A stretch of DNA of 64,000 nt from Limnohabitans sp. JirII-31 (lineage in GTDB: Bacteria > Pseudomonadota > Gammaproteobacteria > Burkholderiales > Burkholderiaceae_C): the NCBI RefSeq assembly GCF_002778315.1, contig NZ_NESA01000001.1, forward strand, positions 310,001-374,000, in the 5' to 3' direction. This document shows, piece by piece, positions 1 through 9,385 of the stretch. The notes under the pieces are model-generated. The model did no database searches, had not been told where the DNA came from, and was given only the letters and a program-made list of their open reading frames with translations. Made by a program: the position numbers and the translations under genes. Position 1 is the first letter of the stretch, and the number at the start of each line of letters is the position of its first letter.

Positions 1-1
1 T

Positions 2-826
2 GAAGTGGCTGGTCTGTCACGCTTTCGTGTCAATGCGTTTCACCAAACACGCGGTGCAGCGGTGGCGTTTCGTGCCATCCCGGCAGGTATTCCCAGCCTG
101 GACGATTTGCACGCTCCTGCGGTATTTTCTGAGTTTGTCCGTCGTCCACGTGGGCTGGTGTTGGTGACAGGGCCGACCGGTTCTGGCAAGTCCACCACTT
201 TGGCGGCCATGATTCACAGTCTCAACCAGTCAGACCCCAAACACATCTTGACCATTGAAGACCCGGTTGAGTTTCTGCATACGCCCAACACCTGTTTGAT
301 CAACCAACGCGAGGTGGGCGGGCAGACCCTGAGCTTTTCCAACGCCCTGCGTGCGGCGATGCGCGAAGACCCCAACGTGATCCTGGTGGGCGAAATGCGC
401 GACCTTGAAACCGTTCGTTTGGCCATCACCGCCGCCGAGACTGGCCATTTGGTGTTGGGCACAGTCCATACCTCGGGGGCAGCCAAAACCATCGATCGAC
501 TGATTGATGTGTTTCCCGCAGAAGAAAAAGAGATGGTCCGCAGCATGCTCTCGGAGTCGCTGGAGGCGGTGATCTCTCAAGTTTTGTGCAAGCGCAAAGA
601 CGGCAAGGGGCGCGTGGCTGCATTTGAAATCATGGTGGGCACTTCTGGGGTGCGCAATTTGATTCGTGAGGGCAAAGTGGCGCAAATGTACTCAGCCATT
701 CAGACTGGCAGCGCGGCAGGCATGCAAACTTTGGATCAAAGCTTGGCGCAACTGGTCAAGCAAGGCGTCATTGAAATTTCCGAAGCACGGGTCAAAGCCA
801 AGTTCGCTGAAAACTTCATGCGCTGA
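2..826 (+). CDS. pilT: Type IV pilus retraction ATPase PilT (5' truncated by window edge)
   Basis: PilT is the hexameric ATPase at the inner-membrane base of the type IV pilus that powers retraction and twitching. The frame is open to the left edge, so about 75 N-terminal residues of the usual ~345 are missing, and the GTG at base 5 is an internal valine. Visible are the Walker A motif GPTGSGKST, the Asp box around TIEDPVEF, the Walker B region ILVGEMRD, the His box LGTVHTS, and the PilT signature VAAFEIM followed by AQMYSAIQTG near the C terminus. These favour PilT over its paralogue PilU. A pilU gene does not follow; a diguanylate cyclase gene starts 25 bp downstream. Confidence 0.93.
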   Translation, partial: EVAGLSRFRVNAFHQTRGAAVAFRAIPAGIPSLDDLHAPAVFSEFVRRPRGLVLVTGPTGSGKSTTLAAMIHSLNQSDPKHILTIEDPVEFLHTPNTCLINQREVGGQTLSFSNALRAAMREDPNVILVGEMRDLETVRLAITAAETGHLVLGTVHTSGAAKTIDRLIDVFPAEEKEMVRSMLSESLEAVISQVLCKRKDGKGRVAAFEIMVGTSGVRNLIREGKVAQMYSAIQTGSAAGMQTLDQSLAQLVKQGVIEISEARVKAKFAENFMR

Positions 827-851
827 ACAAGTCGTCCAGACCTGTACCTCT

Positions 852-1676
852 ATGCCCGATTTGTTCACCTTTTTTTATGGCGCATCTTTGTTGTTGCAGA
901 TTTTGGCTGCCGTGGTCGCACTGGATTTGTATGTGCATTCCAGCCAATACCGTTGGGGTTGGTTGTTGCTGGCTTTGGGGCTCGTGGCCTTGACATTTCG
1001 CCGTGCCTTGATGCTCTGGACCTTGGACGGCCACCAAAGCGTCACAGGCGTGGAAGCGTTGATTTTTTTCATGATCGCCAGTGCGCATTTTTTAGGCATT
1101 GTGCTGATTCGCAATGTGGTCATCAGCCTGGAGCTGGCCAACCGAGAGTTGAAAAGAATTTCACAAACCGACTCACTGACCGGTGCCTTCAGCCGTGCCG
1201 AGACATTCAACCGTGCGCGGCTGGAGATTTCACGCAGCCAACGTCATCATGTCCCGCTGAGCTTTGTGATTGTGGACATTGACCATTTCAAACGTGTCAA
1301 CGATGACTACGGCCATGATGTGGGAGACCTGGTGCTGCAAGGTTTGGTCAAGACCTGTCAAGTTCAGTTGCGAAAAATTGACACCCTGGGTCGCGTCGGT
1401 GGAGAGGAGTTCATGCTGGTGCTGCCCGAGACCGATGAAGACCAGGCCCATGAGGTGTGTGATCGTCTACGCACAGCCATTGAAAGCAAAGAATTTTTTC
1501 TGCCCTCAGACGAAATGATCCACATCACCATCAGCCTGGGCATTGCCACCTACCACCCGCAGCAAGTGCGCGTTGACGATGAGTCAGCGCTGGTCCATGT
1601 CTTGTGTCAACACGCCGATGCTGCGATGTACCAAGCCAAAAAGGCGGGCCGAAACCAAGTGGCCATCTGGCACTAA
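852..1676 (+). CDS. Membrane-bound diguanylate cyclase (GGDEF, with I-site)
   Basis: This 274-aa protein should make cyclic di-GMP from two GTP. Residues ~1-95 hold hydrophobic membrane segments, and a GGDEF domain follows from ~115. The active-site motif is GGEEF at residues 183-187. RKID at 174-177 sits exactly five residues before it and is a good RxxD allosteric inhibition site. The frame is open further upstream, inside pilT, but ATG 852 gives a sensible membrane start. The gene is co-directional with pilT and converges on an HD-GYP gene, so synthesis and breakdown of the messenger are encoded side by side. Confidence 0.9.
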   Translation: MPDLFTFFYGASLLLQILAAVVALDLYVHSSQYRWGWLLLALGLVALTFRRALMLWTLDGHQSVTGVEALIFFMIASAHFLGIVLIRNVVISLELANRELKRISQTDSLTGAFSRAETFNRARLEISRSQRHHVPLSFVIVDIDHFKRVNDDYGHDVGDLVLQGLVKTCQVQLRKIDTLGRVGGEEFMLVLPETDEDQAHEVCDRLRTAIESKEFFLPSDEMIHITISLGIATYHPQQVRVDDESALVHVLCQHADAAMYQAKKAGRNQVAIWH

Positions 1677-1684
1677 CCAGATGG
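1663..1684. terminator. Hairpin between convergent c-di-GMP genes
   Basis: CCATCTGG and CCAGATGG form a perfect 8-bp inverted repeat with a 6-base loop that contains the TAA stop of the cyclase gene. It lies between convergent genes, so it could end transcription from both sides. There is only a short T run (TTT) after it, so strength is uncertain. Confidence 0.5.
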
Positions 1685-1692
1685 TTTGAGCA

Positions 1693-4600
1693 TCAGGTGG
1701 GCAATTTGTAGTTCTTTGTCTCGATCAAGCGAATGGCCGCGTCCACCACCTCAGAGTCATACAGCGTGCTGCGATTTTTCTTCAACTCATCCATGGCCGC
1801 GTCAATGCCAAGTGCCGCCCGATAGGGGCGGTGGGATGACATGGACTCCAGCACATCGGCCACAGCCAGCACACGCGCTTCCGCCAGAATTTGATCGCCC
1901 TTCAATCCTTTGGGATAGCCTGAGCCATCCATGCGTTCATGGTGCTGCCCAATGATGTCGGCAATCGGCAGCGGGAACGACACATTTTTCAAAATGTCAT
2001 AACCCGCTTGCGCGTGTCCCTGGACCAACTGCATTTCAAGTGGTGTCAGTCGTGTGGGTTTGGTGAGTATTTCGATGGGCACTGCAATCTTGCCAATGTC
2101 GTGTACCAAGCCAATCAACTCCAGCGATTTACTGCGCTCTGTTGCCCAACCCATTTCGTGTGCGATCTCGCTGGCGATCAAGCCCACACGGCGCTCGTGG
2201 CCTGCGGTGTAGGGGTCGCGCATGTCCACCATGCTGGAGATGGCGCGCAGGGTGGACTCCATCGAGCCCTCCAGTTGACGCACGTATTGCGCAATTTTTT
2301 CTTCTTGCCGCTTGCGCTCTGTGATGTCATCGACCAGCACAATGTGCGCAATCTGGCCGTCCCAATCAATGGCTTTCGCATGCAACTCAAGTTCAAGCCA
2401 CTGTCCACTCTTGTGCTTGACTGGCACCGAGTACGTCACGCTGGGGCTCTCGGCTTCTAGGTCTGCCCAAGCGTTTTGGATGTTTTGAATGTTGTCCGGG
2501 TCAGACGTGGTGAAGTCCAGCACACTGTGGTCCAGCAACTCATGGGGCGACCAACCCGTGATCTCGCAATAGCGTGGGTTGACATACACAAACCGGCCAT
2601 TGCGACGCACATAGATACCGGCCACCGATTGCTCAATCATGTTGCGAAAGTGCTTTTCACTGGCAATCAGCTCACGCTCTTTGGCGCGAATGTCGCTCAA
2701 ATCGGTCCATGCAATGATGGCTTCGTCGCCCACCAGTGTCATGCTGCCCGTGCACACACGCATCGAGCCATCTTTGGCTTGGATCGAAAATTCTGGTGAA
2801 TTTTGCGCCCGGTGGTCGCGTCGCGCATTGGCAATGGATTGTGTCCAGGCCGCACGCAACTGTGTTTGCAATTGCGCAGTGGGGTAGGCCAATTCAAACC
2901 AGGCCTGTTCATTGGGAATGTCGTTGAGCGTGTAACCCAGCCAGAGTTGAAATGCCCGGTTCAGGCCCAGCATCTTGCCGGTTTTCACATTCATCAGCTG
3001 AAGCGGCGAAGGCGATGCGTCAAAAATTTCACTGAAACGGTGTTCAGACAGCTTGGCGCTTTGTTCAGCCTGTTCCGTTCGTTCACTGGCATGCATGCTG
3101 CTCAGTGCAAAAGACACGTCAGAGCTCATTTGCTCCAATAGCAACAACTGCTGCGCGTCAAACAGTTTGATGTCTCGGGTGTACAGACCCATCACCCCCA
3201 TCAGCCGGTTGTCAACCATCAGGGGGACGACCGCTCGGTTGGTGATTTTTTCTTCGTACAGATAGTCCACCCATGGGTCGTCGCTCTCCTTCTCGGTCAC
3301 AGGCAAGCTGATGATCTTGCCCGCCTCCAGGTTCTGGATCAAACGCCCGAGCACGCTCTGAGTGCTGGCCAGTGAGGTTGCCAAGTCAGACAAGTGCTCG
3401 ATTGAAAAACCGTGGGCATGGATGATGCGCAGCGGTTGTGCTCCGGTGTCCGTCATGGCGATGAACAACATGGGGAAGGCGTTGCCTTTGACCATGGTGT
3501 CAAACAAGGCCGCCAGCAGCTCACCTCTTGTGTTGCACCGAACAATGGCTCGGTTGGTGGCACTGAGCATTTCGTACAGGTACGTCAAATCTTGAATTTT
3601 TTTGCTGGCACGGTCACGTTCTGTGATGTCTCTGACCACCTCGACGCGTGCCTGAAATCCATTGTCAATTTGGTAGGGCGCAATATTGCACTCCAAAATT
3701 CGCTCAGGTTGCTGGATTCGGACCACCTCGGTGAACAAGGCCTCACCGCTTGCAATTCGCACACACACGGGGCAACTTTGTACCGCAACGCTGGGGTCAT
3801 GAAACAGGTTGTGTGAGGCGTGTTCAATCAAACCCTCCAGCGGTGTGTTGACCCAGGTGCATGCAGCTTGGTTGGCTTGTAGCACCGCACCTTCTAGCGT
3901 GACCACCAAGGTGGGGTCTGGGATTGAGTCAAAGGTGCTGCTGACACGGCTGAGCATGCTGAAAGGACGTGTCAGGGTGGAGTAGACCAATCCCAGGTAA
4001 ATGAACCAGTAGGCAAAAATCTTCAATACATGGCCCACCAGGTTGGCAGTGGCAATCACACTGACGTACTGGGTAAAGGCGAATTCCGAAAAAATCATGG
4101 CCACCAAGGCGGCGCCTATGTAATTGAACAACCTGGGCGACATCACTGCGCGCATGCGCCAGTAAAAAAACAGCGTTGCCGACAGCATCAGAATGATCAC
4201 GTACTCGGTGTAAATTTTCAGCGGTGTCAGCCCCTGTCCGTCCACATACATGGTGGGAAAGTGGTCGGTTGCGATGAGCCACACCAAGCAAGCGGTGATC
4301 AAGCCCAGCACCACATGAAGATGCACTGCGCGAATCACGTGCTTGAGAAAAAGGGGCGACACAAGCAGCGCGGCGGCTTGTAAAAACCGTGCCGCAATCC
4401 ACAGCTCGGTCGGTGGGTTGGCGCTGTTGGTGGGCAACAAGTGCATGCCTTGAAAGACCAAGGCATGTAACAAATCCAAGCCCGCGCACCAGCCAATCAC
4501 CGTGGCGACGTAATAAACAAAATGATTCTTGGTAAAACCGCGTGAGTTGGTGGCAACAATCAGCGCTGTGAAAGCAATCACAATCGACACCAGTTCTGCC

Positions 4601-4758
4601 ATGGCATGGAACAACAAATAACTGAACTGTGCGCCAAGTAAGCAAACCATCGAGACAAACAGCGGAGGGAGCCAACTGCCAACAGCCCATCGACGTAGCC
4701 AGCCTGATGCACCCGTCAGCTTGGGATGCATGTGAATAGGGGGGGTATTGCTTTGCAT
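1693..4758 (-). CDS. Multisensor HD-GYP c-di-GMP phosphodiesterase (MASE3-PAS-GAF-PAS-PAS)
   Basis: About 1021 aa from the ATG at 4758; the frame is open to a start at 4827, but the extra 23 residues look non-native. Residues ~20-265 form a multi-helix membrane sensor resembling MASE3. Then come a PAS domain (~270-378), a GAF domain (~395-560), two more PAS domains (~570-815) and an HD-GYP domain (~825-1015). The catalytic signature is intact: HDIGK near residue 886 and HHERMDGSGYP near 939-949. The enzyme should hydrolyse c-di-GMP in response to membrane and cytoplasmic signals. It is convergent with the diguanylate cyclase gene and divergent from an MFS gene. The ligands of the sensors cannot be read from sequence. 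Confidence 0.9.
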   Translation of the reverse strand: MQSNTPPIHMHPKLTGASGWLRRWAVGSWLPPLFVSMVCLLGAQFSYLLFHAMAELVSIVIAFTALIVATNSRGFTKNHFVYYVATVIGWCAGLDLLHALVFQGMHLLPTNSANPPTELWIAARFLQAAALLVSPLFLKHVIRAVHLHVVLGLITACLVWLIATDHFPTMYVDGQGLTPLKIYTEYVIILMLSATLFFYWRMRAVMSPRLFNYIGAALVAMIFSEFAFTQYVSVIATANLVGHVLKIFAYWFIYLGLVYSTLTRPFSMLSRVSSTFDSIPDPTLVVTLEGAVLQANQAACTWVNTPLEGLIEHASHNLFHDPSVAVQSCPVCVRIASGEALFTEVVRIQQPERILECNIAPYQIDNGFQARVEVVRDITERDRASKKIQDLTYLYEMLSATNRAIVRCNTRGELLAALFDTMVKGNAFPMLFIAMTDTGAQPLRIIHAHGFSIEHLSDLATSLASTQSVLGRLIQNLEAGKIISLPVTEKESDDPWVDYLYEEKITNRAVVPLMVDNRLMGVMGLYTRDIKLFDAQQLLLLEQMSSDVSFALSSMHASERTEQAEQSAKLSEHRFSEIFDASPSPLQLMNVKTGKMLGLNRAFQLWLGYTLNDIPNEQAWFELAYPTAQLQTQLRAAWTQSIANARRDHRAQNSPEFSIQAKDGSMRVCTGSMTLVGDEAIIAWTDLSDIRAKERELIASEKHFRNMIEQSVAGIYVRRNGRFVYVNPRYCEITGWSPHELLDHSVLDFTTSDPDNIQNIQNAWADLEAESPSVTYSVPVKHKSGQWLELELHAKAIDWDGQIAHIVLVDDITERKRQEEKIAQYVRQLEGSMESTLRAISSMVDMRDPYTAGHERRVGLIASEIAHEMGWATERSKSLELIGLVHDIGKIAVPIEILTKPTRLTPLEMQLVQGHAQAGYDILKNVSFPLPIADIIGQHHERMDGSGYPKGLKGDQILAEARVLAVADVLESMSSHRPYRAALGIDAAMDELKKNRSTLYDSEVVDAAIRLIETKNYKLPT

Positions 4759-4869
4759 TGAATAGATAGTAAATGCAAGCGCATAAAAGCCACAATGCCA
4801 AAACCGAAAAAAATCACGTGATCTCAAGCTGACGTTGCTTGTATGAATTTATCACCGATATAACACCCC

Positions 4870-6066
4870 ATGACACAAGCGCCATCACCCCAGCCGCAGC
4901 GGCTTCACCCCGACGTTTTTAAGCTCGGGTTGGTGAGTTTCCTCACCGATTTAAGTTCAGAGATGATCTTTTCGGTCTTTGCCATTTTTTTCACCACCGT
5001 GGCAGGTGCCTCTAGCGCTTTGCTGGGGGTGATTGAAGGGCTGGCCGATTTGTCGGCTTCATCGCTGACTTACTTGGCCGGTTGGTTGTCAGACCGCAGC
5101 GGCAAGCGCAAATGGTTGGCTACTTTGGGGTATGGCTTTTCCACAGTCGCCAAACTCATCTTGCTGGTGTCATCCAGCATTCTTGGATTGAGTGTGTTTC
5201 GCGTCATTGAAAGACTGGGCAAAGGCTTTCGTGGCCCACCCCGTGATGCTTGGTTGTCGGCCATTGCCAATCAGCAGCATCGTGGCTATGCGTTTGGCGT
5301 TCATAAGGCGCTGGACAAAGCGGGGGCCGTCTTGGGGCCTTTGGTGGCCTATGCCTTGTTGCACCAGTTGGGCGAGTCTGCCCATACCTACAGCGTGATT
5401 TTCATGGTGGCATTTGTCCCGGCCGTCATCAGCGTGGTGGTGCTCGCGCGACTGCCTGATCAACCGGGTGTGGCACATGCACGTGAGAGCTTGACGCACA
5501 GTTGGCAACAGCTCAGTGTCGGTTTTCAGCGTTATTTGGTCACGGCGGGCATCTTTTCGCTGGCTTATTTCAGTGTTGGTTTTTTATTGCTCAAAGCCCA
5601 TGCGCTTGGTTTTTCTGTCAGCGACATTGTGTTGCTCTATGCGCTGTTCAACACCTCATGTGTGGTGGCTGCACCCTGGGTGGGGCGGTGCGCGGACCGT
5701 TGGGGCCGCCAGCGCATCATCTTTTTGAGCTACGGTTTGTATGCTGCACTCAACCTCGGTCTGCTGCTGGCCAGCACGCGTTGGGAGCTGGTGGCTGTGT
5801 TTGTGGTTTATGGTGTGTTTTATGCCATCGATGAATCACAAAGCAAAGCCTTCATCACTGACCTAGAGCCTGAGCGGCGTGCCACCGCCATTGGGGTCTA
5901 CAACGGTGTGACTGGCATGATGTATTTGCCAGCCTCCGTGGTCGCCGGGGCTTTGTGGGCGGTCTCGCCCTCGGCCACTTTTGTCTGCGCGGCTGCGCTG
6001 TCCGTGCTGGCCATGCTGGTATTGGTCGTGTTGCGTCCTGCGACGTCTCAGACCACGCCAGGGTGA
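4870..6066 (+). CDS. MFS transporter
   Basis: A 398-aa polytopic membrane protein with about twelve hydrophobic segments. The N-terminal SFLTDLSSEMIFSVF and the loop GWLSDRSGKRK between TM2 and TM3 are the typical major facilitator signature (D-R-x-G-x-[KR]). GRCADRWGRQRI repeats it in the second half, as expected from internal duplication. This subgroup is usually annotated as an exporter of unknown substrate. The gene stands alone, divergent from the HD-GYP gene across ~110 bp, with no clear Shine-Dalgarno before ATG 4870. No neighbour suggests a substrate. Confidence 0.85.
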   Translation: MTQAPSPQPQRLHPDVFKLGLVSFLTDLSSEMIFSVFAIFFTTVAGASSALLGVIEGLADLSASSLTYLAGWLSDRSGKRKWLATLGYGFSTVAKLILLVSSSILGLSVFRVIERLGKGFRGPPRDAWLSAIANQQHRGYAFGVHKALDKAGAVLGPLVAYALLHQLGESAHTYSVIFMVAFVPAVISVVVLARLPDQPGVAHARESLTHSWQQLSVGFQRYLVTAGIFSLAYFSVGFLLLKAHALGFSVSDIVLLYALFNTSCVVAAPWVGRCADRWGRQRIIFLSYGLYAALNLGLLLASTRWELVAVFVVYGVFYAIDESQSKAFITDLEPERRATAIGVYNGVTGMMYLPASVVAGALWAVSPSATFVCAAALSVLAMLVLVVLRPATSQTTPG

Positions 6067-6088
6067 TGCCAGGGTGGAGAACCTGCTT

Positions 6089-6547
6089 TTACTTGCAGGC
6101 CAGAGCCATGAGCTTCAAGTTTCTGCTCTGGTCCGAATAGATCGGTTTCTTTTGAAATTGCTTGGCAAAGTCTGAGTTGTCGTTCTCAATCACTTTGTCG
6201 TTGTTCTTGTAAGAGATGATCACCAACTTGCCTTCACGGTCCGCGTAAAACACCCGGCTCTTGAGCTGAACCGTTTTCTCTTTGCAATCAAACTCATACG
6301 ACGATTGTTCTGAACCGAACTTCACCAATTGGCTCACTTTGCCTTTGACCTTGGCGTCATACAAAGGCAGCCGATTGACGATGGAGAAGGCGCTGAATGT
6401 TTTCACCACCGTGGTCTTGCCTTGTGGGGTGATGGTTGATTCGTAGTAATCGTCAGAGCTGCCATGGCCATCGTCGAAATACACCCACGCGGCATGACCG
6501 AGTGGCTGAAGCAGCAAACAAACGAGGAGGGCGGTGACTTTCTTCAT
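6089..6547 (-). CDS. Small secreted protein, surface-adhesin E-like
   Basis: A 152-aa protein with a clear Sec signal peptide (MKKVTALLVCLLLQPLGHA). The mature part has paired cysteines (FDCKEK and a C-terminal ALACK), a strand-rich middle and the DCKEKTVQLKS region typical of the adhesin_E domain found in many betaproteobacterial secreted proteins. That family is named after a Haemophilus surface protein; a role in adhesion here is not shown. A perfect palindrome lies just upstream of its start. It converges on the MFS gene with a 22-bp gap. Confidence 0.7.
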   Translation of the reverse strand: MKKVTALLVCLLLQPLGHAAWVYFDDGHGSSDDYYESTITPQGKTTVVKTFSAFSIVNRLPLYDAKVKGKVSQLVKFGSEQSSYEFDCKEKTVQLKSRVFYADREGKLVIISYKNNDKVIENDNSDFAKQFQKKPIYSDQSRNLKLMALACK

Positions 6548-6556
6548 GGCTAAATT

Positions 6557-6572
6557 CTAGGGAATCCCCTAG
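6557..6572. promoter_or_regulatory. Perfect palindrome upstream of the adhesin-E-like gene
   Basis: CTAGGG and CCCTAG form a 6-bp inverted repeat with a 4-base spacer, 9 bp upstream of the start codon of the small secreted protein (minus strand). It could be an operator or a 5'-UTR hairpin that masks the ribosome site; no Shine-Dalgarno is visible. Function is inferred from position only. Confidence 0.3.
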
Positions 6573-6633
6573 CCGTGAGGCAAAGTCATGATTGGTAGCA
6601 TGCTTACGAATTACTGACACGTTCGCACCACCC

Positions 6634-8364
6634 ATGTCTGACTCTCCATTGCCCACCTCCGCACACTATTTTCTGGAGGGCTTGAACGATTTAGGCATCG
6701 ACTACATCTTCTCCAACTTTGGCACCGACCATGTGTCCTTGATCGAGGCCCTGGCGCAATGGGACCAGCAAGGCAAAGCCCACGCCCAAGTCATGTTGTG
6801 CCCCCACGAAAACGTGGCCATTCACATGGCGGCAGGTTTTGCGGCCGTCACCGGGCGTGGCCAAGCCGTGATGGTGCATGTGGACGCGGGCACCGCCAAC
6901 GCCGCCATGGGCATGCACAATATGTTCCGGGGTCGTTTGCCTGTTCTGCTGATGGCCGGTAAGGCACCTTTCACAGTGCATGGTGAGTTGGAAGGTTCAC
7001 GCGACAACTATGTCCACTTTGTGCAAGACCCGTTTGACATCGGCAGCTTGGTGCGCTCGTATGTGAAATGGGAATACAACCTGCCCACCGGCGTGACCAC
7101 CAAAGAAGTGCTGCGCCGAGCACACACCGTGATGCAAAGCGACCCGCCAGGGCCGGTGTTTTTGACTCTGCCGCGTGAAGTGCTGGCCGAAACCTGGGCC
7201 CCCGAGGCTGTGCAGTCTTACCCTGAATCTCGCTATGGGGCGGTGCATGCTGGGGGCGTAGACGAGACTTGCGCCCACGCCTTGGCTGAGCAACTGCTGC
7301 ACGCTGAACACCCGATGGTGGTGACCGCCTATTTGGGACGCAAGGCGGAGGCTGTGCATGCGCTGCAAGATTTGGCCGAGTTGTGTGGCATTCAGGTGTT
7401 TGAGTTCAGCCCCAGCTACTTGTGTATCTCGCGCGAATCGCCGTGCTTCGCAGGCTTTGACCCCTCGGTGGGGCTGGCCCAGGCCGACGTGGGTTGGCTG
7501 CTCGATGTCGATGTGCCCTGGTTGCCCAAATACGCCAAGCCGCAGCCCCACACGCGCTGGAGCCATGTCGATGTGGACACGGTCAAAAAAGACTTTCCGA
7601 TGTGGGGCTTTGCCACCGATGTACGCGTGCAGGCCGACTGCGCCACGGTGCTGCGCCAAGTGGCCACCATCGTGCGCGCCAAGGCCGATGCGGCGTTTCA
7701 CCAGCGCGTGGCCAGCCGCATGGCGCAGATGCGTGCGGCACAGCAAGCGCGTGCCACGGCTTTGCAGCAAGCCGCGCTTAGCCCCGGCCAAGTGGGCGCT
7801 ATTTCGCCTGCCTATCTGTGTGCGGCCCTGGGCGCCGCGATTGAGCCGCACGACGTGGTGGTCAACGAAGCCATTCGCAACACGTTTGCTGTGCTCAACC
7901 AAATCCCGCGCACCGAGCCTTTGAGCATGATCGCCGGTGCCGGCGGCGGCTTGGGCTACAGCGGTGGCATGGCGCTGGGCATCAAGCTGGCCAAGCCGGG
8001 CAGCCGCGTGGTGCAAATCGTGGGGGACGGGGGGTTTCACTTCTCCACCCCCACCTCGGTGTACGCCACCGCCCAACGCTATGGCCTGCCCATCTTCACC
8101 GTGGTGCTCGACAACGGGGGCTGGCAAGCGGTCAAAGAGGCCGTGGTGCGTGTCTACCCCCAGGGGGCTGCTGTGCAAAGCAACGAATTCCAAGCCCGCT
8201 TGCAAGGCCATGAACGCCACTTCGAACAAATTGGCCAAGCCTTCGGCGCGTATGGCGAATGCGTCAGCGACCCGGCCGAGGTGCCTGCTGCCATTGCGCG
8301 TTGCTTGCAAGCGCTGGACGCCGGTCAATCAGCGGTGCTGAATGTGCAAATCGGTTTGCAGTGA
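6634..8364 (+). CDS. Thiamine-diphosphate-dependent enzyme (acetolactate synthase/benzoylformate decarboxylase type)
   Basis: A 576-aa enzyme with the three-domain ThDP layout. The N-terminal PYR domain carries the catalytic Glu in CPHENVAIHMAAGF, a central nucleotide-fold domain follows, and the C-terminal PP domain has the cofactor motif starting GDGGFHF and ending VVLDN. Start ATG 6634 is preferred; the open frame extends to 6592 but those residues do not fit the family. Members of this branch decarboxylate or ligate 2-oxo acids; the substrate is unknown. It heads a tight operon with two Bug receptors and a carboxymuconolactone-decarboxylase-like gene, suggesting catabolism of an imported organic or aromatic acid, not branched-chain amino-acid synthesis. 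No small regulatory subunit (IlvH) is nearby. Confidence 0.85.
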   Translation: MSDSPLPTSAHYFLEGLNDLGIDYIFSNFGTDHVSLIEALAQWDQQGKAHAQVMLCPHENVAIHMAAGFAAVTGRGQAVMVHVDAGTANAAMGMHNMFRGRLPVLLMAGKAPFTVHGELEGSRDNYVHFVQDPFDIGSLVRSYVKWEYNLPTGVTTKEVLRRAHTVMQSDPPGPVFLTLPREVLAETWAPEAVQSYPESRYGAVHAGGVDETCAHALAEQLLHAEHPMVVTAYLGRKAEAVHALQDLAELCGIQVFEFSPSYLCISRESPCFAGFDPSVGLAQADVGWLLDVDVPWLPKYAKPQPHTRWSHVDVDTVKKDFPMWGFATDVRVQADCATVLRQVATIVRAKADAAFHQRVASRMAQMRAAQQARATALQQAALSPGQVGAISPAYLCAALGAAIEPHDVVVNEAIRNTFAVLNQIPRTEPLSMIAGAGGGLGYSGGMALGIKLAKPGSRVVQIVGDGGFHFSTPTSVYATAQRYGLPIFTVVLDNGGWQAVKEAVVRVYPQGAAVQSNEFQARLQGHERHFEQIGQAFGAYGECVSDPAEVPAAIARCLQALDAGQSAVLNVQIGLQ

Positions 8365-8408
8365 CCCCGTTTCAATTCGTCTCCCTTTCATGGAATAGGA
8401 AAATAAGC

Positions 8409-9377
8409 ATGCGTTTTCATCACACCTTGGCGTTCACCACGTCGCTGTTGGCAGGTCTGTGCCTGAGCAGCGCGACGGCTCAAACCGCCGACTACCCCAC
8501 ACGCCCGATCACCATGGTGGTGGGCTACTCAGCAGGCGGCGGCACCGACGTGTTGGCACGCATCGTGGCCGAAAAACTGGCCGCCTCTTTGGGCCAGCCC
8601 GTGGTGGTGGAAAACCGCCCCGGTGTGGGCGCCATCGTCGGCTCCACCTATGTGGCCAAGGCCAAGCCCGATGGCTATACCTTGCTCATGGGCGCGAGCG
8701 GCCCCATGGTGTTCAACCACGCGCTGTATGCCAAGCTGCCGTATGGCCCACAAGACTTTGCGCCTGTCACGTTGGTGGGCATTTCGCCCATGGTGTTGCT
8801 GGTCAATGCCAACAACCCGGTCAAGTCGGTGCAAGAGCTGGTGGCGTTCTCCAAGCAGAACCCCGACAAGTCGAACTACGGTGCCAGTTCGGCCTCGTTT
8901 CAGCTCATCACCGAGCTGTTCAACAACAAAACCGGTGGCCGCTTCATGTACATCCCCTACAAAGGTGCCAACGACTCGGTCACCGCGGTCATGACGGGCG
9001 ACGTCACCATGACCTTGGCCGATGTGGGCCCCGCCAACGTGGGCCTGCAAAGTGGCCGTGTCAAAGCCTTGGCCGTCACCTCGGCCGAGCGCTTGAAAGA
9101 CTTCCCCAACGTGCCCACCTTGTCGGAGTTGGGCATCGACTTGAAAGCCTCGCTGTGGAACGGCTTGCTGGCCCCCGCTGGCACACCAGTGGCCATCGTC
9201 AAACGCTTGCAAGAAGAAGTGGCGCGTGTGATTGAGCTGCCCGACGTGAAAAAGCGCATCAGCGGCATGTCGGTGATTCCGTACACCAACACCCCGGAAG
9301 ACTTCTCCAAATTCATCGCCTCTGAAATCGTCCTGTGGACGCAGGTGGCGAAAGACAACAACATCAAAGCAAACTGA
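8409..9377 (+). CDS. Bug/TctC tripartite tricarboxylate receptor (1 of 10)
   Basis: A 322-aa periplasmic solute-binding protein of the Bug (TctC) family. A Sec signal peptide ends near ATAQT, then the hallmark opening YPTRPITMVVGYSAGGGTDV, then the family core (AKPDGYTLLMG, VPTLSELG). An AGGAAAA-like ribosome site precedes ATG 8409; the upstream open frame only overlaps the ThDP gene. Bug proteins usually bind carboxylates with a buried carboxylate pincer. Neither TctA nor TctB membrane partners are encoded nearby. Co-transcribed with the ThDP enzyme (44-bp gap) and the next receptor (8-bp gap). Confidence 0.93.
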   Translation: MRFHHTLAFTTSLLAGLCLSSATAQTADYPTRPITMVVGYSAGGGTDVLARIVAEKLAASLGQPVVVENRPGVGAIVGSTYVAKAKPDGYTLLMGASGPMVFNHALYAKLPYGPQDFAPVTLVGISPMVLLVNANNPVKSVQELVAFSKQNPDKSNYGASSASFQLITELFNNKTGGRFMYIPYKGANDSVTAVMTGDVTMTLADVGPANVGLQSGRVKALAVTSAERLKDFPNVPTLSELGIDLKASLWNGLLAPAGTPVAIVKRLQEEVARVIELPDVKKRISGMSVIPYTNTPEDFSKFIASEIVLWTQVAKDNNIKAN

Positions 9378-9385
9378 GGCTCACC

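Noticed and set aside
6060-6110. Hairpin CCTGC/GCAGG as terminator of the MFS gene
   Set aside because: Only a 5-bp stem with an 8-base loop that overlaps the neighbouring gene end; too weak to call.
6997-8328. 443-codon minus-strand frame opposite the ThDP enzyme
   Set aside because: His/Gly-rich shadow translation with no motif; the plus strand has intact ThDP motifs.
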